This document shows, piece by piece, positions 52,758-61,808 of a stretch of DNA of 64,000 nucleotides (within the stretch, counting starts at the first letter, position 1; the number at the start of each line of letters is the position of its first letter). The notes beneath the pieces are model-generated. The model did not search any database and was not told the DNA's origin. It saw only the letters and a list, made by a program, of their open reading frames with translations. The translations under genes were made by a program, and so were the position numbers. The DNA is from Mesorhizobium denitrificans. GTDB taxonomy: Bacteria; Pseudomonadota; Alphaproteobacteria; Rhizobiales; Rhizobiaceae. Location of the stretch: contig NZ_QURN01000006.1 in NCBI RefSeq assembly GCF_003403035.1, forward strand, positions 248,001-312,000. Direction: 5' to 3'.

Positions 52758-53294
52758 GTGGAGCCTGATACCGAAGCCATGTTGGCGGGTTTGTTGCGGG
52801 CTTCGCTTGCCGGAGACGAAAAGGCTTACGCTGAGTTTTTGCACCGTGCCGCCGCGCTTGTTCGTGGCTTTGTGCGGCGCAAGGGCGGAATGGATACAGA
52901 GGACGTGGTGCAGGAAACGCTGCTGGCAATTCATCTCAAGAGGCACACATGGCGGCAGGAATCGCCCGTGCTGCCTTGGCTGTTTGCCATTGCTCGCTAC
53001 AAGTTGATCGATGCATGGCGTCGTCGTGGTCGGCGCATCGATGTGGACATTGATGATTTCCGCGAAGTGATTGCCGCGCCAGAGCCGCAGGAGGCGCTGA
53101 ACGAGCGCGATCTGGGGCGTGTGCTCGACGCCCTGCCTGCCGGACAGCGATCTGTGGTTTCGTCCATTTCGGTCGATGGCAACAGCATCAGCGAAACGGC
53201 TGAAAAGCTTGGCATGAACGAAACTGCTGTGCGTGTGGCACTGCACCGTGGTTTAAAGGCGCTCGCCTCGAAGTTTGGACGGGGGGGCGCATGA
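52758..53294 (+). CDS. sigF: ECF sigma factor, SigF type, controlling the bufferin cluster
   Basis: A 178-residue ECF sigma factor. Region 2 contains DTEDVVQETLLAIHLKRHTW and PVLPWLFAIARYKLIDAWRR (each cited at limit); region 4 contains LPAGQRSVVSSISVDGNSISETAEKL and the helix NETAVRVALHRGLKAL (cited in part). The GTG start at 52758 is chosen because of the promoter element just upstream. The overlap by ATGA with a NrsF-type gene and the divergent buf operon identify it as a SigF homologue (Caulobacter SigF-NrsF). Confidence 0.92.
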   Translation: MEPDTEAMLAGLLRASLAGDEKAYAEFLHRAAALVRGFVRRKGGMDTEDVVQETLLAIHLKRHTWRQESPVLPWLFAIARYKLIDAWRRRGRRIDVDIDDFREVIAAPEPQEALNERDLGRVLDALPAGQRSVVSSISVDGNSISETAEKLGMNETAVRVALHRGLKALASKFGRGGA

Positions 53295-53923
53295 AGACCG
53301 ACGACCTCATCTCCGCTTTGCAAGCCGACAGCGCTGTTCGTGACATGCAGCTTGCGAACGTTTGGAAAGCCGCGTTTGCCGCTGCTGTACTTGCTGCCGC
53401 GCTGGTCTTTTTTGCTATGCTCAGCCCGCGCGCAGACATCGCCGCTGCGCTGACTACAATGCGTTTTCCCTTCAAATTCGTGGTAACCATCGCGCTCGTG
53501 GTCAGTGCCGCACCCTTGCTCTTTTTGCTGGCGCGGCCTGGTCAGCGCTGGACTGCATCCACGCTTCTGGTCGTACCCGTTATAATCGCGCTTGGTGTGG
53601 GTATGGAGCTTTTCACGCTGCCGGCTGACGCGCTCAAATCCGCGTGGATCGGCAAAACCGCAATGTTCTGCATGGTTCTAATTCCGCTGATCGGCTTGGC
53701 GCCGCTTGCTATTTTTCTGGCAGCCCTGCGCTACGCCGCGCCTACTCGGCCTGTGCTTTCTGGAGCTGTCGCGGGCCTTCTGGCGGGGGGCATCGCCGCA
53801 ACATTCTATGCCGCCCATTGCACGGATGACTCGCCGCTGTTTGTCGCCACCTGGTACACGCTGGGCGTGCTCGGCCTCGCCGCTATCGGCGCTCTTGTCG
53901 GCAAGTTTGTTTTGCGTTGGTAA
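53291..53923 (+). CDS. nrsF: NrsF-type (DUF1109) membrane anti-sigma factor
   Basis: A 210-residue protein with six transmembrane helices and a short cytoplasmic N-terminus (MKTDDLISALQADSA) as in DUF1109. Two cysteines stand at C127 (MFCMV) and C177 (AAHCTDDSP), 50 residues apart, the same spacing reported for the two functional cysteines of Caulobacter NrsF. It probably holds SigF at the membrane until metal stress alters these residues. Confidence 0.9.
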   Translation: MKTDDLISALQADSAVRDMQLANVWKAAFAAAVLAAALVFFAMLSPRADIAAALTTMRFPFKFVVTIALVVSAAPLLFLLARPGQRWTASTLLVVPVIIALGVGMELFTLPADALKSAWIGKTAMFCMVLIPLIGLAPLAIFLAALRYAAPTRPVLSGAVAGLLAGGIAATFYAAHCTDDSPLFVATWYTLGVLGLAAIGALVGKFVLRW

Positions 53924-53928
53924 AACAT

Positions 53929-53974
53929 ACCCCTCATGCTCCTGCCAGGTGGTGTCGGCAGGCGGATGAGGGGT
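53929..53974. repeat. Interspersed palindromic repeat, compact copy
   Basis: ACCCCTCATGCTCCTGCC, a 10-base loop, then GGCAGGCGGATGAGGGGT. Same unit as at 31454-31608 and 47084-47320. It lies between the convergent nrsF and VWA-protein genes and may serve as a transcription terminator. Confidence 0.8.
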
Positions 53975-53987
53975 AATGCCGGTAACA

Positions 53988-55148
53988 TCAATGCTTTCGC
54001 GACAACTCACGCGTGGCGCTTTCCAGCCCTGACAGTGTCAGCGGAAACATGCGGCCGCCGAAAATATCGCTGACCAGCTTGGTGGAGTGCGTGTAGCCCC
54101 AATGTTCCTGCCGGGTCGGATTGATCCACACCGCATTCGGCCATTGCAGGAGCGCGCGTTGAAGCCACACCGCACCTGCCTCCTCATTCCAATGCTCGAC
54201 CGAGCCACCGGGCGTCACGATCTCATACGGGCTCATCGCGGCGTCGCCGACAAACACCACCTTGTAGTCGTGCCCATATTTATGCAGCACGTCTAAGGTT
54301 GAAATCTTTTCGCCGTGTCGCCGCCTGTTGTCCTTCCACACGCCTTCATACAGGCAGTTGTGAAAATAGAAGAACTCCAACTGCCGAAATTCTGCCCGTG
54401 CCGCGGAGAACAATTCTTCCACGACCCGAATGTAATCGTCCATTGAGCCGCCCACATCGAAGAACATCAGCAACTTCACCGCATTGCGCCGTTCAGGTCG
54501 CGTCTGCACGTCGAGATAGCCATGCTCAGCAGTTGCGTGGATTGTGCCGGGCAGGTCCAACTCCTCAACCGCGCCATCGCGCACCCAGCGCCGCAGGCGT
54601 TTCAACGCGACCTTGATGTTGCGCGTGCCAAGCTCGACCGAATCGTCGAAATTCTTGAATTCGCGCTTGTCCCAGACCTTCACCGCGCGGCGGTGGCGGC
54701 TTGTCTCCTGACCAATTCGAATGCCTTCCGGGTTGTAGCCATAAGCGCCGAACGGCGAAGTCCCGCCCGTGCCGATCCATTTGCTGCCGCCCTGATGTCG
54801 CCCTTTCTGCTCTTGCAGACGCTGCTTCAAGGTTTCCATCAGTTTGTCGAAGCCACCAAGCGCCTCTACCAGTTTCTTCTCTTCCTCGGTCAGATGTTTT
54901 TCCGCGAGCCTGCGCAGCCACTCTTCCGGTATGTTGGCAACGTCCACACCACCATCCCCAGCGATACCCTCGACGCCTCGAAACACATGCGCGAAAACGC
55001 GGTCGAACCGGTCGATATGCCGTTCGTCCTTCACCAATGCCGCGCGCGCAAGATAGTAGAAGCCCTCTACATCATAGGTGACGAGGTCGGCCTCCATGCC
55101 TTCCAGCAATGTCAGATATTCGCGCAGCGAAACGGGCACGCGAGCCAT
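53988..55148 (-). CDS. VWA-domain protein, CoxE-like, partner of MoxR ATPase
   Basis: A 386-residue soluble protein. The N-terminal two thirds is helical (SLREYLTLLEGMEADLV), with a Gly-rich hinge (GTGGTSPFGAYGYNP, 127-140), and the C-terminal VWA domain has MIDAS-like D231VGGS235 (canonical DxSxS changed to DxGxS). FYFHNCLYEGVW and VFVGDAAMSPYEI are typical of this Rhizobiales/proteobacterial family. It is normally encoded beside a MoxR ATPase; here two genes intervene. ATG at 55148 chosen; the frame extends 10 codons upstream. Confidence 0.9.
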   Translation of the reverse strand: MARVPVSLREYLTLLEGMEADLVTYDVEGFYYLARAALVKDERHIDRFDRVFAHVFRGVEGIAGDGGVDVANIPEEWLRRLAEKHLTEEEKKLVEALGGFDKLMETLKQRLQEQKGRHQGGSKWIGTGGTSPFGAYGYNPEGIRIGQETSRHRRAVKVWDKREFKNFDDSVELGTRNIKVALKRLRRWVRDGAVEELDLPGTIHATAEHGYLDVQTRPERRNAVKLLMFFDVGGSMDDYIRVVEELFSAARAEFRQLEFFYFHNCLYEGVWKDNRRRHGEKISTLDVLHKYGHDYKVVFVGDAAMSPYEIVTPGGSVEHWNEEAGAVWLQRALLQWPNAVWINPTRQEHWGYTHSTKLVSDIFGGRMFPLTLSGLESATRELSRKH

Positions 55149-55241
55149 TTTGAGTTCAAGGAAAAAATGTATGAACATAAACGCTAAACTTGTCTCTATC
55201 GCTTCTACGGAATCTTAGCGCGGCTGGTTTATTAGGTCATC

Positions 55242-55670
55242 ATGGATTTAAGCAGTCTCGAAACGCTAAACCGTGTTGCCTATCAAGCGCTTGGCGATTG
55301 GTGGCAGGATGAACGCCGTAACTGGTGTGCCTATTGCGGCATCGAGATGCAGCGATGGTGCGGCAAGGGAACAATTCCGGGCCGTCAGGCCACGCGCGAC
55401 CACGTCATCTCCAAGGCACATCGCGGCGGGCGGCTCACAATTCCAGCCTGCCGTGCATGCAATGAAGCCAAAGGCTCCAAATTCGTAGCAGAGTTTCTGG
55501 ACAGCGAATATTTGAAAGAGAAGCGCGAAGGCCAGAACGTACATTGCTGGCCTATCGAAGCGCTGTGGGCGGTCGCCGGAATTTCCGCAATCAGAACGGC
55601 GCTAAGCCTGTCGATCTCAACTGCACGAATTGCGCCTGCGCGACAGTTCAAAGCAGATCATATTCAATAA
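55242..55670 (+). CDS. HNH endonuclease domain protein
   Basis: A 142-residue protein with a zinc-ribbon HNH core: C29AYC32, the DHVIS catalytic segment (D53-H54), then the C70RAC73NEAKGS half of the zinc site. The family nicks or cleaves DNA; many small stand-alone members are uncharacterised. It lies on the opposite strand between a VWA gene and a GNAT gene, and its end overlaps the GNAT 3' end by 23 bases. Possible insertion into an ancestral moxR-VWA operon. Confidence 0.82.
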   Translation: MDLSSLETLNRVAYQALGDWWQDERRNWCAYCGIEMQRWCGKGTIPGRQATRDHVISKAHRGGRLTIPACRACNEAKGSKFVAEFLDSEYLKEKREGQNVHCWPIEALWAVAGISAIRTALSLSISTARIAPARQFKADHIQ

Positions 55671-56091
55671 AGCCGGTTCGCCGCGACACCCGATCATAGA
55701 GCGCGCGTGCCGTGTCGTTTGTCTCGTGCGTCATCCAGTAAACATTGGTAACGCCGCGCTCTGCCGCCGCCTGTCTCACCGCTTCGATTAAAGCCGCACC
55801 GACGCCTTTGCCACGCGCGGAGGCATCGGTGAAAAGATCCTGCAAATAGCAATTGCCTTCCGGCGACCACATCGAGCGATGGTATAGGTAGTGCACAAGC
55901 CCGACAGCTTTGCCATCGACAAAGGCGATAAAGCCGCGCGGCTCAAACTCGCCCTCGGTGAACAGCCGTTGCCAGCTCGTTTCGTACACCTGCTCCGGCA
56001 CTTTTGTTTTGTAAAATTCGAGATAGGCAGTCCAAAGCCGCTTCCATTCGGCGTGGTCGCCTTTTTCTATCGGTCGAATCTCAACGCTCAT
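55648..56091 (-). CDS. GNAT-family N-acetyltransferase
   Basis: A 147-residue acetyltransferase: IRPIEKGDHAEWKRLWTAYLEFY at the N-terminus (cited in part: IEKGDHAEWKRLW), acetyl-CoA motif ARGKGVGAALIEAVRQ and VYWMTHETNDTARALYDR (cited in part). The substrate is unknown. It starts 3 bases after the moxR stop, so the two are one transcript. Confidence 0.9.
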   Translation of the reverse strand: MSVEIRPIEKGDHAEWKRLWTAYLEFYKTKVPEQVYETSWQRLFTEGEFEPRGFIAFVDGKAVGLVHYLYHRSMWSPEGNCYLQDLFTDASARGKGVGAALIEAVRQAAAERGVTNVYWMTHETNDTARALYDRVSRRTGFIEYDLL

Positions 56092-56094
56092 ACC

Positions 56095-56937
56095 TCAGCC
56101 TCCCTGACGGCGTGCCATGAAAGCCAGCCGCTCAAACAAATGCACGTCCTGTTCGTTCTTCAGCAATGCGCCATGCAGGCGGGGCAGGGCGTTTTTAGCG
56201 TCGCCGCGCAGGTCCGCCGGGTCCACATCCTCTGCGACCAGCAGCCGAATCCAGTCCAGCGCTTCCGAGGTCGAGGGACGCTTCTTCAATCCCGGTACGT
56301 CGCGGATTTCATAGAACTGCGTCAGCGCCTCACGCACCAGCCTCTGCTTTATCCCCGGATAGTGCACCTCCACGATGCGCTGCAGCGTCTCCACATCGGG
56401 GAAGCGGATATAATGGAAGAAACAGCGGCGCAGGAATGCATCCGGCAGTTCCTTCTCATTGTTCGAGGTAATGATGACGATCGGGCGCTGCCTTGCGCGG
56501 ATCGTCTCGCCTGTTTCGTAGACGAAGAAATCCATGCGGTCGAGTTCCTGCAGCAGATCGTTCGGAAACTCGATGTCGGCCTTGTCGATTTCATCGATCA
56601 GCAGCACGACTTTCTTGTCGGCGGCAAACGCATCCCACAGCTTGCCGCGCTTGATGTAGTTGTGAATGTCGTTGAAGCGCTCATCGCCCAATTGGCTGTC
56701 GCGCAGGCGCGAAACAGCGTCATACTCGTAAAGACCCTGCTGCGCCTTGGTGGTGGATTTCACGTTCCACTCGATCAGGTCCAACCCGAGCGCCGAAGCC
56801 ACCTGTCGCGCAAGCTCGGTCTTGCCAGTGCCTGGCTCGCCTTTCACCAGCAGTGGCCGCTCCAGCGCGATAGCGGCATTGACAGCCACCATCAAATCCT
56901 TGTCCGCAACATAGTCGCGGGTGCCTTCAAAACGCAT
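56095..56937 (-). CDS. MoxR-family AAA+ ATPase
   Basis: A 280-residue AAA+ chaperone-like ATPase: Walker A GEPGTGKT (33-40), Walker B VVLLIDEIDKAD, sensor 1 IITSNNEKELPDAFLRRC (cited in part). With VWA partners these ATPases insert metal cofactors or remodel complexes. ATG at 56937 matches the family N-terminus (RFEGTRDYVADKDL); the upstream extension overlaps the hbd gene and is not used. Confidence 0.92.
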   Translation of the reverse strand: MRFEGTRDYVADKDLMVAVNAAIALERPLLVKGEPGTGKTELARQVASALGLDLIEWNVKSTTKAQQGLYEYDAVSRLRDSQLGDERFNDIHNYIKRGKLWDAFAADKKVVLLIDEIDKADIEFPNDLLQELDRMDFFVYETGETIRARQRPIVIITSNNEKELPDAFLRRCFFHYIRFPDVETLQRIVEVHYPGIKQRLVREALTQFYEIRDVPGLKKRPSTSEALDWIRLLVAEDVDPADLRGDAKNALPRLHGALLKNEQDVHLFERLAFMARRQGG

Positions 56938-56945
56938 GGCCGTCC

Positions 56946-57824
56946 TCAGCGCGTGGGAACGGGATGTTCGCCGCGATAGTCGTAGAAGCCGCGACCGGCC
57001 TTGCGGCCCAGCCATCCGGCTTCAACATATTTCACCAGAAGCGGGCAGGGGCGATATTTCGAATCGGACAGCCCATCATGCAGAACCTGCATGATCGAAA
57101 GGCAGGTATCCAACCCGATGAAGTCGGCCAGTTGCAGCGGCCCCATCGGATGGTTTGCACCCAGCTTCATCGCCGTATCGATGGCCTCGACCGAACCCAC
57201 TCCTTCATACAGCGTGTAGATCGCCTCATTGATCATCGGCAGCAAAATGCGATTGACGATGAACGCCGGGAAGTCTTCCGAGAGTGTCACCGTCTTGTCG
57301 AGCCGATGGACAAATTCCTTCGCGGCTTCAAACGTCGCGTCTTCCGTCGCTATGCCGCGCACCAGTTCCACCAGCTTCATAACCGGAACCGGGTTCATGA
57401 AGTGGATGCCGATAAAGCGCTCGGCGCGGTCGGTCTGCGCCGCGAGCCGCGTGATCGAAATCGAAGACGTATTGGTCGCCAGAATGGCTTCCGGATTGAG
57501 CTGCGGGCAAAGCTCCTGGAAAATCTTGCGCTTCACCTCTTCATTCTCGGTCGCAGCCTCGATCACGAGGTCGGCGCCAGCCAAGTCGGCCATGGAATGC
57601 GCGGGCGAAATATGCGCGAGCGCATCCTTGCGCACTTTATCGTCCAGCTTGCCGGACGCGACCTGCCGGGCAAGGTTCCCGTTAATCGTCGCCAGCCCCT
57701 TTTCTATGCGATCTTCGGAAACGTCATAGAGCAGCACGTCATAGCCAGAGGTCGCAGCCACATGGGCGATGCCGCCGCCCATTTGGCCCGCACCGATGAT
57801 GCCGACCGTCTTGATTTTCGTCAT
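56946..57824 (-). CDS. 3-Hydroxybutyryl-CoA dehydrogenase
   Basis: A 292-residue NAD-dependent enzyme oxidising 3-hydroxyacyl-CoA. The dinucleotide-binding motif is [33 protein letters not shown] holds the catalytic His (cited in part: [15 protein letters not shown]) and [12 protein letters not shown] the substrate-binding part. ATG at 57824 directly precedes the Rossmann motif. Downstream of etfBA, the common Rhizobiales arrangement for beta-oxidation or PHB-related metabolism. Confidence 0.95.
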   Translation of the reverse strand: MTKIKTVGIIGAGQMGGGIAHVAATSGYDVLLYDVSEDRIEKGLATINGNLARQVASGKLDDKVRKDALAHISPAHSMADLAGADLVIEAATENEEVKRKIFQELCPQLNPEAILATNTSSISITRLAAQTDRAERFIGIHFMNPVPVMKLVELVRGIATEDATFEAAKEFVHRLDKTVTLSEDFPAFIVNRILLPMINEAIYTLYEGVGSVEAIDTAMKLGANHPMGPLQLADFIGLDTCLSIMQVLHDGLSDSKYRPCPLLVKYVEAGWLGRKAGRGFYDYRGEHPVPTR

Positions 57825-57932
57825 TTCCGATACCCGCCGGATCTGTCTGATTAATGTTGCAGCGCAAACTAAAGGGCCGGAGTGGCTTTCGTCCACCCCG
57901 GCCCATCAATTTTGCGTGTCGCCGACCGAAAG

Positions 57933-58862
57933 TCAAAGCGCCTTTTGCAGTTCCGGCAGGATGACGAAGAGGTCGCCCACGATGCCGTAATCCGCAACCT
58001 GGAAGATCGGCGCTTCTTCGTCCTTGTTGATAGCCACGATGACCTTGGAGTCCTTCATGCCCGCAAGGTGCTGGATCGCGCCCGAAATACCGGCTGCGAT
58101 GTAAAGCTCAGGCGCAACAACCTTGCCGGTCTGGCCTACCTGCCAGTCGTTCGGGGCATAGCCCGCATCGACCGCTGCACGGCTCGCGCCGACCGCCGCA
58201 CCGAGTTTATCCGCTACCGGCAGGATGACTTCCTGGAACTTCTCCGCCGAACCCAGCGCACGACCACCGGAAATGATGATCTTTGCCGACGTGAGTTCCG
58301 GGCGGTCGCTTTCAGAAAGCTTGTTTTCGATGAAGGTCGAAAGACCGGGGTTGGCCGCAGCCTTTACCGTCTCCACCTTGGCCGACCCGCCTTCACCCGC
58401 TGCCGGGAAGGAAGCCGTGCGAACCGTTACGACCTTTTTGCCATCGGTTGCCTGCACCGTCTGGATCGCGTTGCCTGCATAGATCGGGCGCTTGAACGTG
58501 TCCGGCGAAACGACTTCGATGATTTCCGAAACCTGCATCACGTCCAGCAGCGCAGCAACGCGCGGCAGCACGTTCTTGCCTGTCGTGGTGGCCGGCGCGA
58601 CGATGGTGTCATAGTCGCCAGCCAGCGAAACGACGAGATCGGCTGTCGGTTCTGCGAGACGCTCGGCCAGTTCATCGGCCTCGGCCAGCAGCACCTTGCG
58701 CACGCCCTTCAGCTTGGCCGCCGCATCGGCAGCGGCCTTGGCGCCCTTGCCGGCAACCAGCACATCCACATCCGAACCGATTTTCAGTGCAGCAGAAAGC
58801 GCTTTTGCCGTCTGATCCGACAGCGAAGCATTGTCATGTTCAGCGACGAGAAGAATTGCCAT
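57933..58862 (-). CDS. etfA: Electron transfer flavoprotein subunit alpha
   Basis: A 309-residue FAD-binding subunit that receives electrons from acyl-CoA dehydrogenases. The FAD motif region is [29 protein letters not shown] (cited in part: [20 protein letters not shown]) followed by [17 protein letters not shown]. Lies 24 bases after etfB. Confidence 0.97.
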   Translation of the reverse strand: MAILLVAEHDNASLSDQTAKALSAALKIGSDVDVLVAGKGAKAAADAAAKLKGVRKVLLAEADELAERLAEPTADLVVSLAGDYDTIVAPATTTGKNVLPRVAALLDVMQVSEIIEVVSPDTFKRPIYAGNAIQTVQATDGKKVVTVRTASFPAAGEGGSAKVETVKAAANPGLSTFIENKLSESDRPELTSAKIIISGGRALGSAEKFQEVILPVADKLGAAVGASRAAVDAGYAPNDWQVGQTGKVVAPELYIAAGISGAIQHLAGMKDSKVIVAINKDEEAPIFQVADYGIVGDLFVILPELQKAL

Positions 58863-58886
58863 TATGTCTATTCCTTTCTATCGCTC

Positions 58887-59633
58887 TTAAATCACGCCAG
58901 CGGATTTCAGGCTGGAAACCAGTTCCGCCACATCCTTGACCTTGACGCCTGCCTTGCGGCCACCCGGCTCCTCGGTCTTCACCACTTTGAGGCGCGGCTT
59001 GAGGTCAGCACCGAAATCAGCAGCCGATTTTTCGTCCAGCGGCTTCTTCTTTGCCTTCATGATGTTCGGCAGCGAAGCATAGCGCGGCTGGTTCAAGCGA
59101 AGATCGACCGTCACAATCGCCGGCATCTTCAGGTCAATCGTCTGCAAGCCACCGTCGACTTCGCGCGTGACCTTGGCCTTGTCGCCGTTGATCTCAACCT
59201 TGGAAGCAAATGTGCCCTGTGCCCAGCCGAGCAGCGCGGCCAGCATCTGGCCCGTCTGGTTGGCGTCGTCGTCAATGGCCTGCTTGCCAAGGATCACAAG
59301 ACCCGGCTTCTCGGCATCCACAACGCCTTTCAGCACCTTGGCGACGCCCAGCGGCTCTGCCGTCTCGTCCGTTTTGACGAGAATGGCACGGTCGGCACCC
59401 ATGGCAAGCGCGGTGCGCAGCGTTTCCTGCGCCTGTGCCGGGCCAATGGAAACCACGATGATTTCCTCAACCTTGCCTGCGTCCTTCAGACGGATCGCTT
59501 CTTCGACTGCAATCTCATCAAATGGGTTCATCGCCATTTTTACATTGGCGAGTTCGACCCCGGAACCGTCGCCTTTGACGCGGACCTTAACATTGGCATC
59601 AACAACCCGCTTAACCGGGACGAGAACTTTCAT
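58887..59633 (-). CDS. etfB: Electron transfer flavoprotein subunit beta
   Basis: A 248-residue AMP-binding ETF subunit: [20 protein letters not shown] at the N-terminus, [16 protein letters not shown] and the recognition loop [20 protein letters not shown] (cited in parts). Heads the etfB-etfA-hbd transcript. Confidence 0.97.
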   Translation of the reverse strand: MKVLVPVKRVVDANVKVRVKGDGSGVELANVKMAMNPFDEIAVEEAIRLKDAGKVEEIIVVSIGPAQAQETLRTALAMGADRAILVKTDETAEPLGVAKVLKGVVDAEKPGLVILGKQAIDDDANQTGQMLAALLGWAQGTFASKVEINGDKAKVTREVDGGLQTIDLKMPAIVTVDLRLNQPRYASLPNIMKAKKKPLDEKSAADFGADLKPRLKVVKTEEPGGRKAGVKVKDVAELVSSLKSAGVI

Positions 59634-59856
59634 CTGTCAATCACCTCTTATCCGGGACTTGGTGGCGAATATCACCACACCGGTCCTGTCGCTTGCCGAT
59701 CGCCGACATTTTTGGCGTCAATCATGTCGCTGTCATTCGCTGGACGCCCACATTCAAGGGGCGGATGGCTCGAAAGCGCGCGGGACCGTAGTTTGCGCAT
59801 TTCGGCGCGTCAATATCGTTGGGGCTCTGCAAATCGGTTGAATCACACTTATAGCG

Positions 59857-61521
59857 TCAATGCCTATCAGCAGAGCCCATCTCGGCCTCTTGTTTGGCCT
59901 GCTCGCGAAAAATTCGGCGGATAACTTTTCCTGTCGTGGTCAGTGGAACCTGTTCAACAAATTCGATCTCGCGCGGATATTCATGAGCCGACAATCGTTC
60001 GCGCACCCAAAGCTGGATTTGTCGCGCAAGCTCCTCTGTCGGCTGCACGCCCTGCTTCGGCACGACATAGGCTTTCACGATTTCGGTGCGCACCTGGTCT
60101 GGCTTCCCCACTGCCGCAGCCAGCGCCACATCGGGATGGCCAATAAGGCAATCTTCGATCTCGCCGGGTCCGATGCGATAGCCCGCAGAGGTAATCACAT
60201 CGTCGTCGCGCCCGAAGAAATGAATAAAGCCATCAGTATCCACATGGCCTTGGTCGCCGGTCAGCATCCAGCCGTCGACGAATTTCTTTTCGGTCGCAGT
60301 TTCATCCTGCCAGTAACCCAGAAACATCACCGGGTCTGGCCGCAGCACCGCGATCTGTCCTGTTTCGCCCTGTGGCAAAACCTTGCCGGCCGCGTCGATA
60401 ATTTCCACCCGATGGCCGGGAACGGCGCGGCCCGTCGCGCCAGCCTTGGCGGCGCCCAGTTGTGCGCAAGAGCCTATCACCAGATTGCATTCCGTCTGGC
60501 CGTAAAACTCGTTCACAGTCAGGCCGAACTCGCGCTCAGCCCATTCAAAGGTTTCGCGGCCCAGCTGCTCCCCGGCAGACATGATTGCGCGCAGGCGCAG
60601 CGATTTATCTTTCGCGCGGCTATCTGAATTTTTCATCATGCGCAGTGCGGTCGGCGGCAGGAAAGCCAGCGTCACGCGCATGTCTTCCATCAGCCGTAGC
60701 GCGGTTTCCGGTGAAAAGCGCTCGAACCGCCCCGCAACCACAGGAATCCCGAGAAAAAGCGCGGGCAGCATCGAATTCAGTAATCCGCCAGCCCACGCCC
60801 AGTCGGCGGGTGTCCACATCACATCGTCCGGCTGCGGCGGAAACTGATACGCCATCTCGAAACCCGGCATATGGCCGAGCAACACGCGATGTCCGTGCAA
60901 CGCGCCTTTCGGCGGTCCGGTGGTTCCAGATGTAAAAATCATCAGCGCCGGATCGTCAGGTGTCGTTTCTGCTGCCCTATATCCGTTTCCGCTGGCCAGC
61001 AATTCATGAAAGGGGAGGCCGGCGCCATTTCCTTCGGTCACCATCACATGCATGAGTTCGGGCAGCTTTGCGCGAATTGGCTCCAGTGTGGCCGCGCCGC
61101 GGGCATTGGTAATAACTACCTTCGCGCCACACGCGCGCAGCCTGTATTCAAGCGCCTCCATCCCGAACAGAAGCGCGAGCGGCACTGCAATCGCGCCCAT
61201 CTTGTAGATCGCGACATGGCTGATTGCCGTCTCGAATGATTGGGGCAGCAGCAGCGCAACGCGGTCGCCTCGCGCAATTCCCAATCCTGTTAACGCGCTT
61301 GCGAGCGAATCGGATTGCTGTGCCAGCGCGCCGAAGGTGAGGGCGGTTGAATTGCCTTCGCCCTCGTAGGAATAAACCGCGGTTCGATCTGGGTCGATGT
61401 CCGCCCAGCGATCTGAAACGGCGACGCCGATGTTGAATTTCTGCGGAATCTGCCAGCGGAAGTCCCGATAAAGCGCATCGTAGCTGTCGCGTTCTTCGAG
61501 CATGGAAAGTCTGGTTTTCAT
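59857..61521 (-). CDS. AMP-forming acyl-CoA synthetase
   Basis: A 554-residue ANL-superfamily enzyme. The AMP/phosphate motif is MIFTSGTTGPPKGALHG; NEFYGQTECN and the A8 hinge VDGWMLTGDQGHVDTDGF (cited in part: MLTGDQGHVDTDG) follow, and the C-terminal catalytic lysine region is LTTTGKVIRR. It resembles medium-chain acyl- or acetyl-CoA synthetases; the acid is unknown. Its ATG overlaps the antitoxin stop (ATGA), so it may be co-expressed with the toxin-antitoxin pair. Confidence 0.9.
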   Translation of the reverse strand: MKTRLSMLEERDSYDALYRDFRWQIPQKFNIGVAVSDRWADIDPDRTAVYSYEGEGNSTALTFGALAQQSDSLASALTGLGIARGDRVALLLPQSFETAISHVAIYKMGAIAVPLALLFGMEALEYRLRACGAKVVITNARGAATLEPIRAKLPELMHVMVTEGNGAGLPFHELLASGNGYRAAETTPDDPALMIFTSGTTGPPKGALHGHRVLLGHMPGFEMAYQFPPQPDDVMWTPADWAWAGGLLNSMLPALFLGIPVVAGRFERFSPETALRLMEDMRVTLAFLPPTALRMMKNSDSRAKDKSLRLRAIMSAGEQLGRETFEWAEREFGLTVNEFYGQTECNLVIGSCAQLGAAKAGATGRAVPGHRVEIIDAAGKVLPQGETGQIAVLRPDPVMFLGYWQDETATEKKFVDGWMLTGDQGHVDTDGFIHFFGRDDDVITSAGYRIGPGEIEDCLIGHPDVALAAAVGKPDQVRTEIVKAYVVPKQGVQPTEELARQIQLWVRERLSAHEYPREIEFVEQVPLTTTGKVIRRIFREQAKQEAEMGSADRH

Positions 61522-61808
61522 AACGTTTTTTGCTGACTTTTTAACTGAAAGCCAAGAGCGTTAAGAACTGTGAGCATTGTTCCCAGGGTCGGATTACCTG
61601 CTGCGCTCAATGATTTGTACAGATGTTCCCGGGCCAATCCAGTTTCGCGCGATAGTTTTGTCATGCCCTTTGCGCGCGCAATGACGCCCAGCGCATTGGC
61701 TATATAGGTCGCGTCGCCAGTCTCGAAGGCATCGTCTAGAAAAACCTGTATTGCCTCATCGCTTTTCAGCAAATCGGCTGGATCAAAGGTCGAAAAGCTT
61801 TCAGCCAT
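61518..61808 (-). CDS. HTH antitoxin of type II toxin-antitoxin pair (COG3636)
   Basis: A 96-residue DNA-binding antitoxin with an Xre-type helix-turn-helix (MTKLSRETGLAREHLYKSLS) and the C-terminal GNPTLGTMLTVLNALGFQL typical of addiction-module antidote proteins. Its ATG at 61808 overlaps the toxin end by 8 bases. It is expected to neutralise the toxin and repress its own operon. Confidence 0.92.
   Translation of the reverse strand: MAESFSTFDPADLLKSDEAIQVFLDDAFETGDATYIANALGVIARAKGMTKLSRETGLAREHLYKSLSAAGNPTLGTMLTVLNALGFQLKSQQKTL

Noticed and set aside
57882-59924. 680-codon plus-strand open frame opposite etfA and etfB
   Set aside because: The etfA/etfB proteins are unambiguous on the minus strand; the antisense product is Arg/His-rich without motifs.
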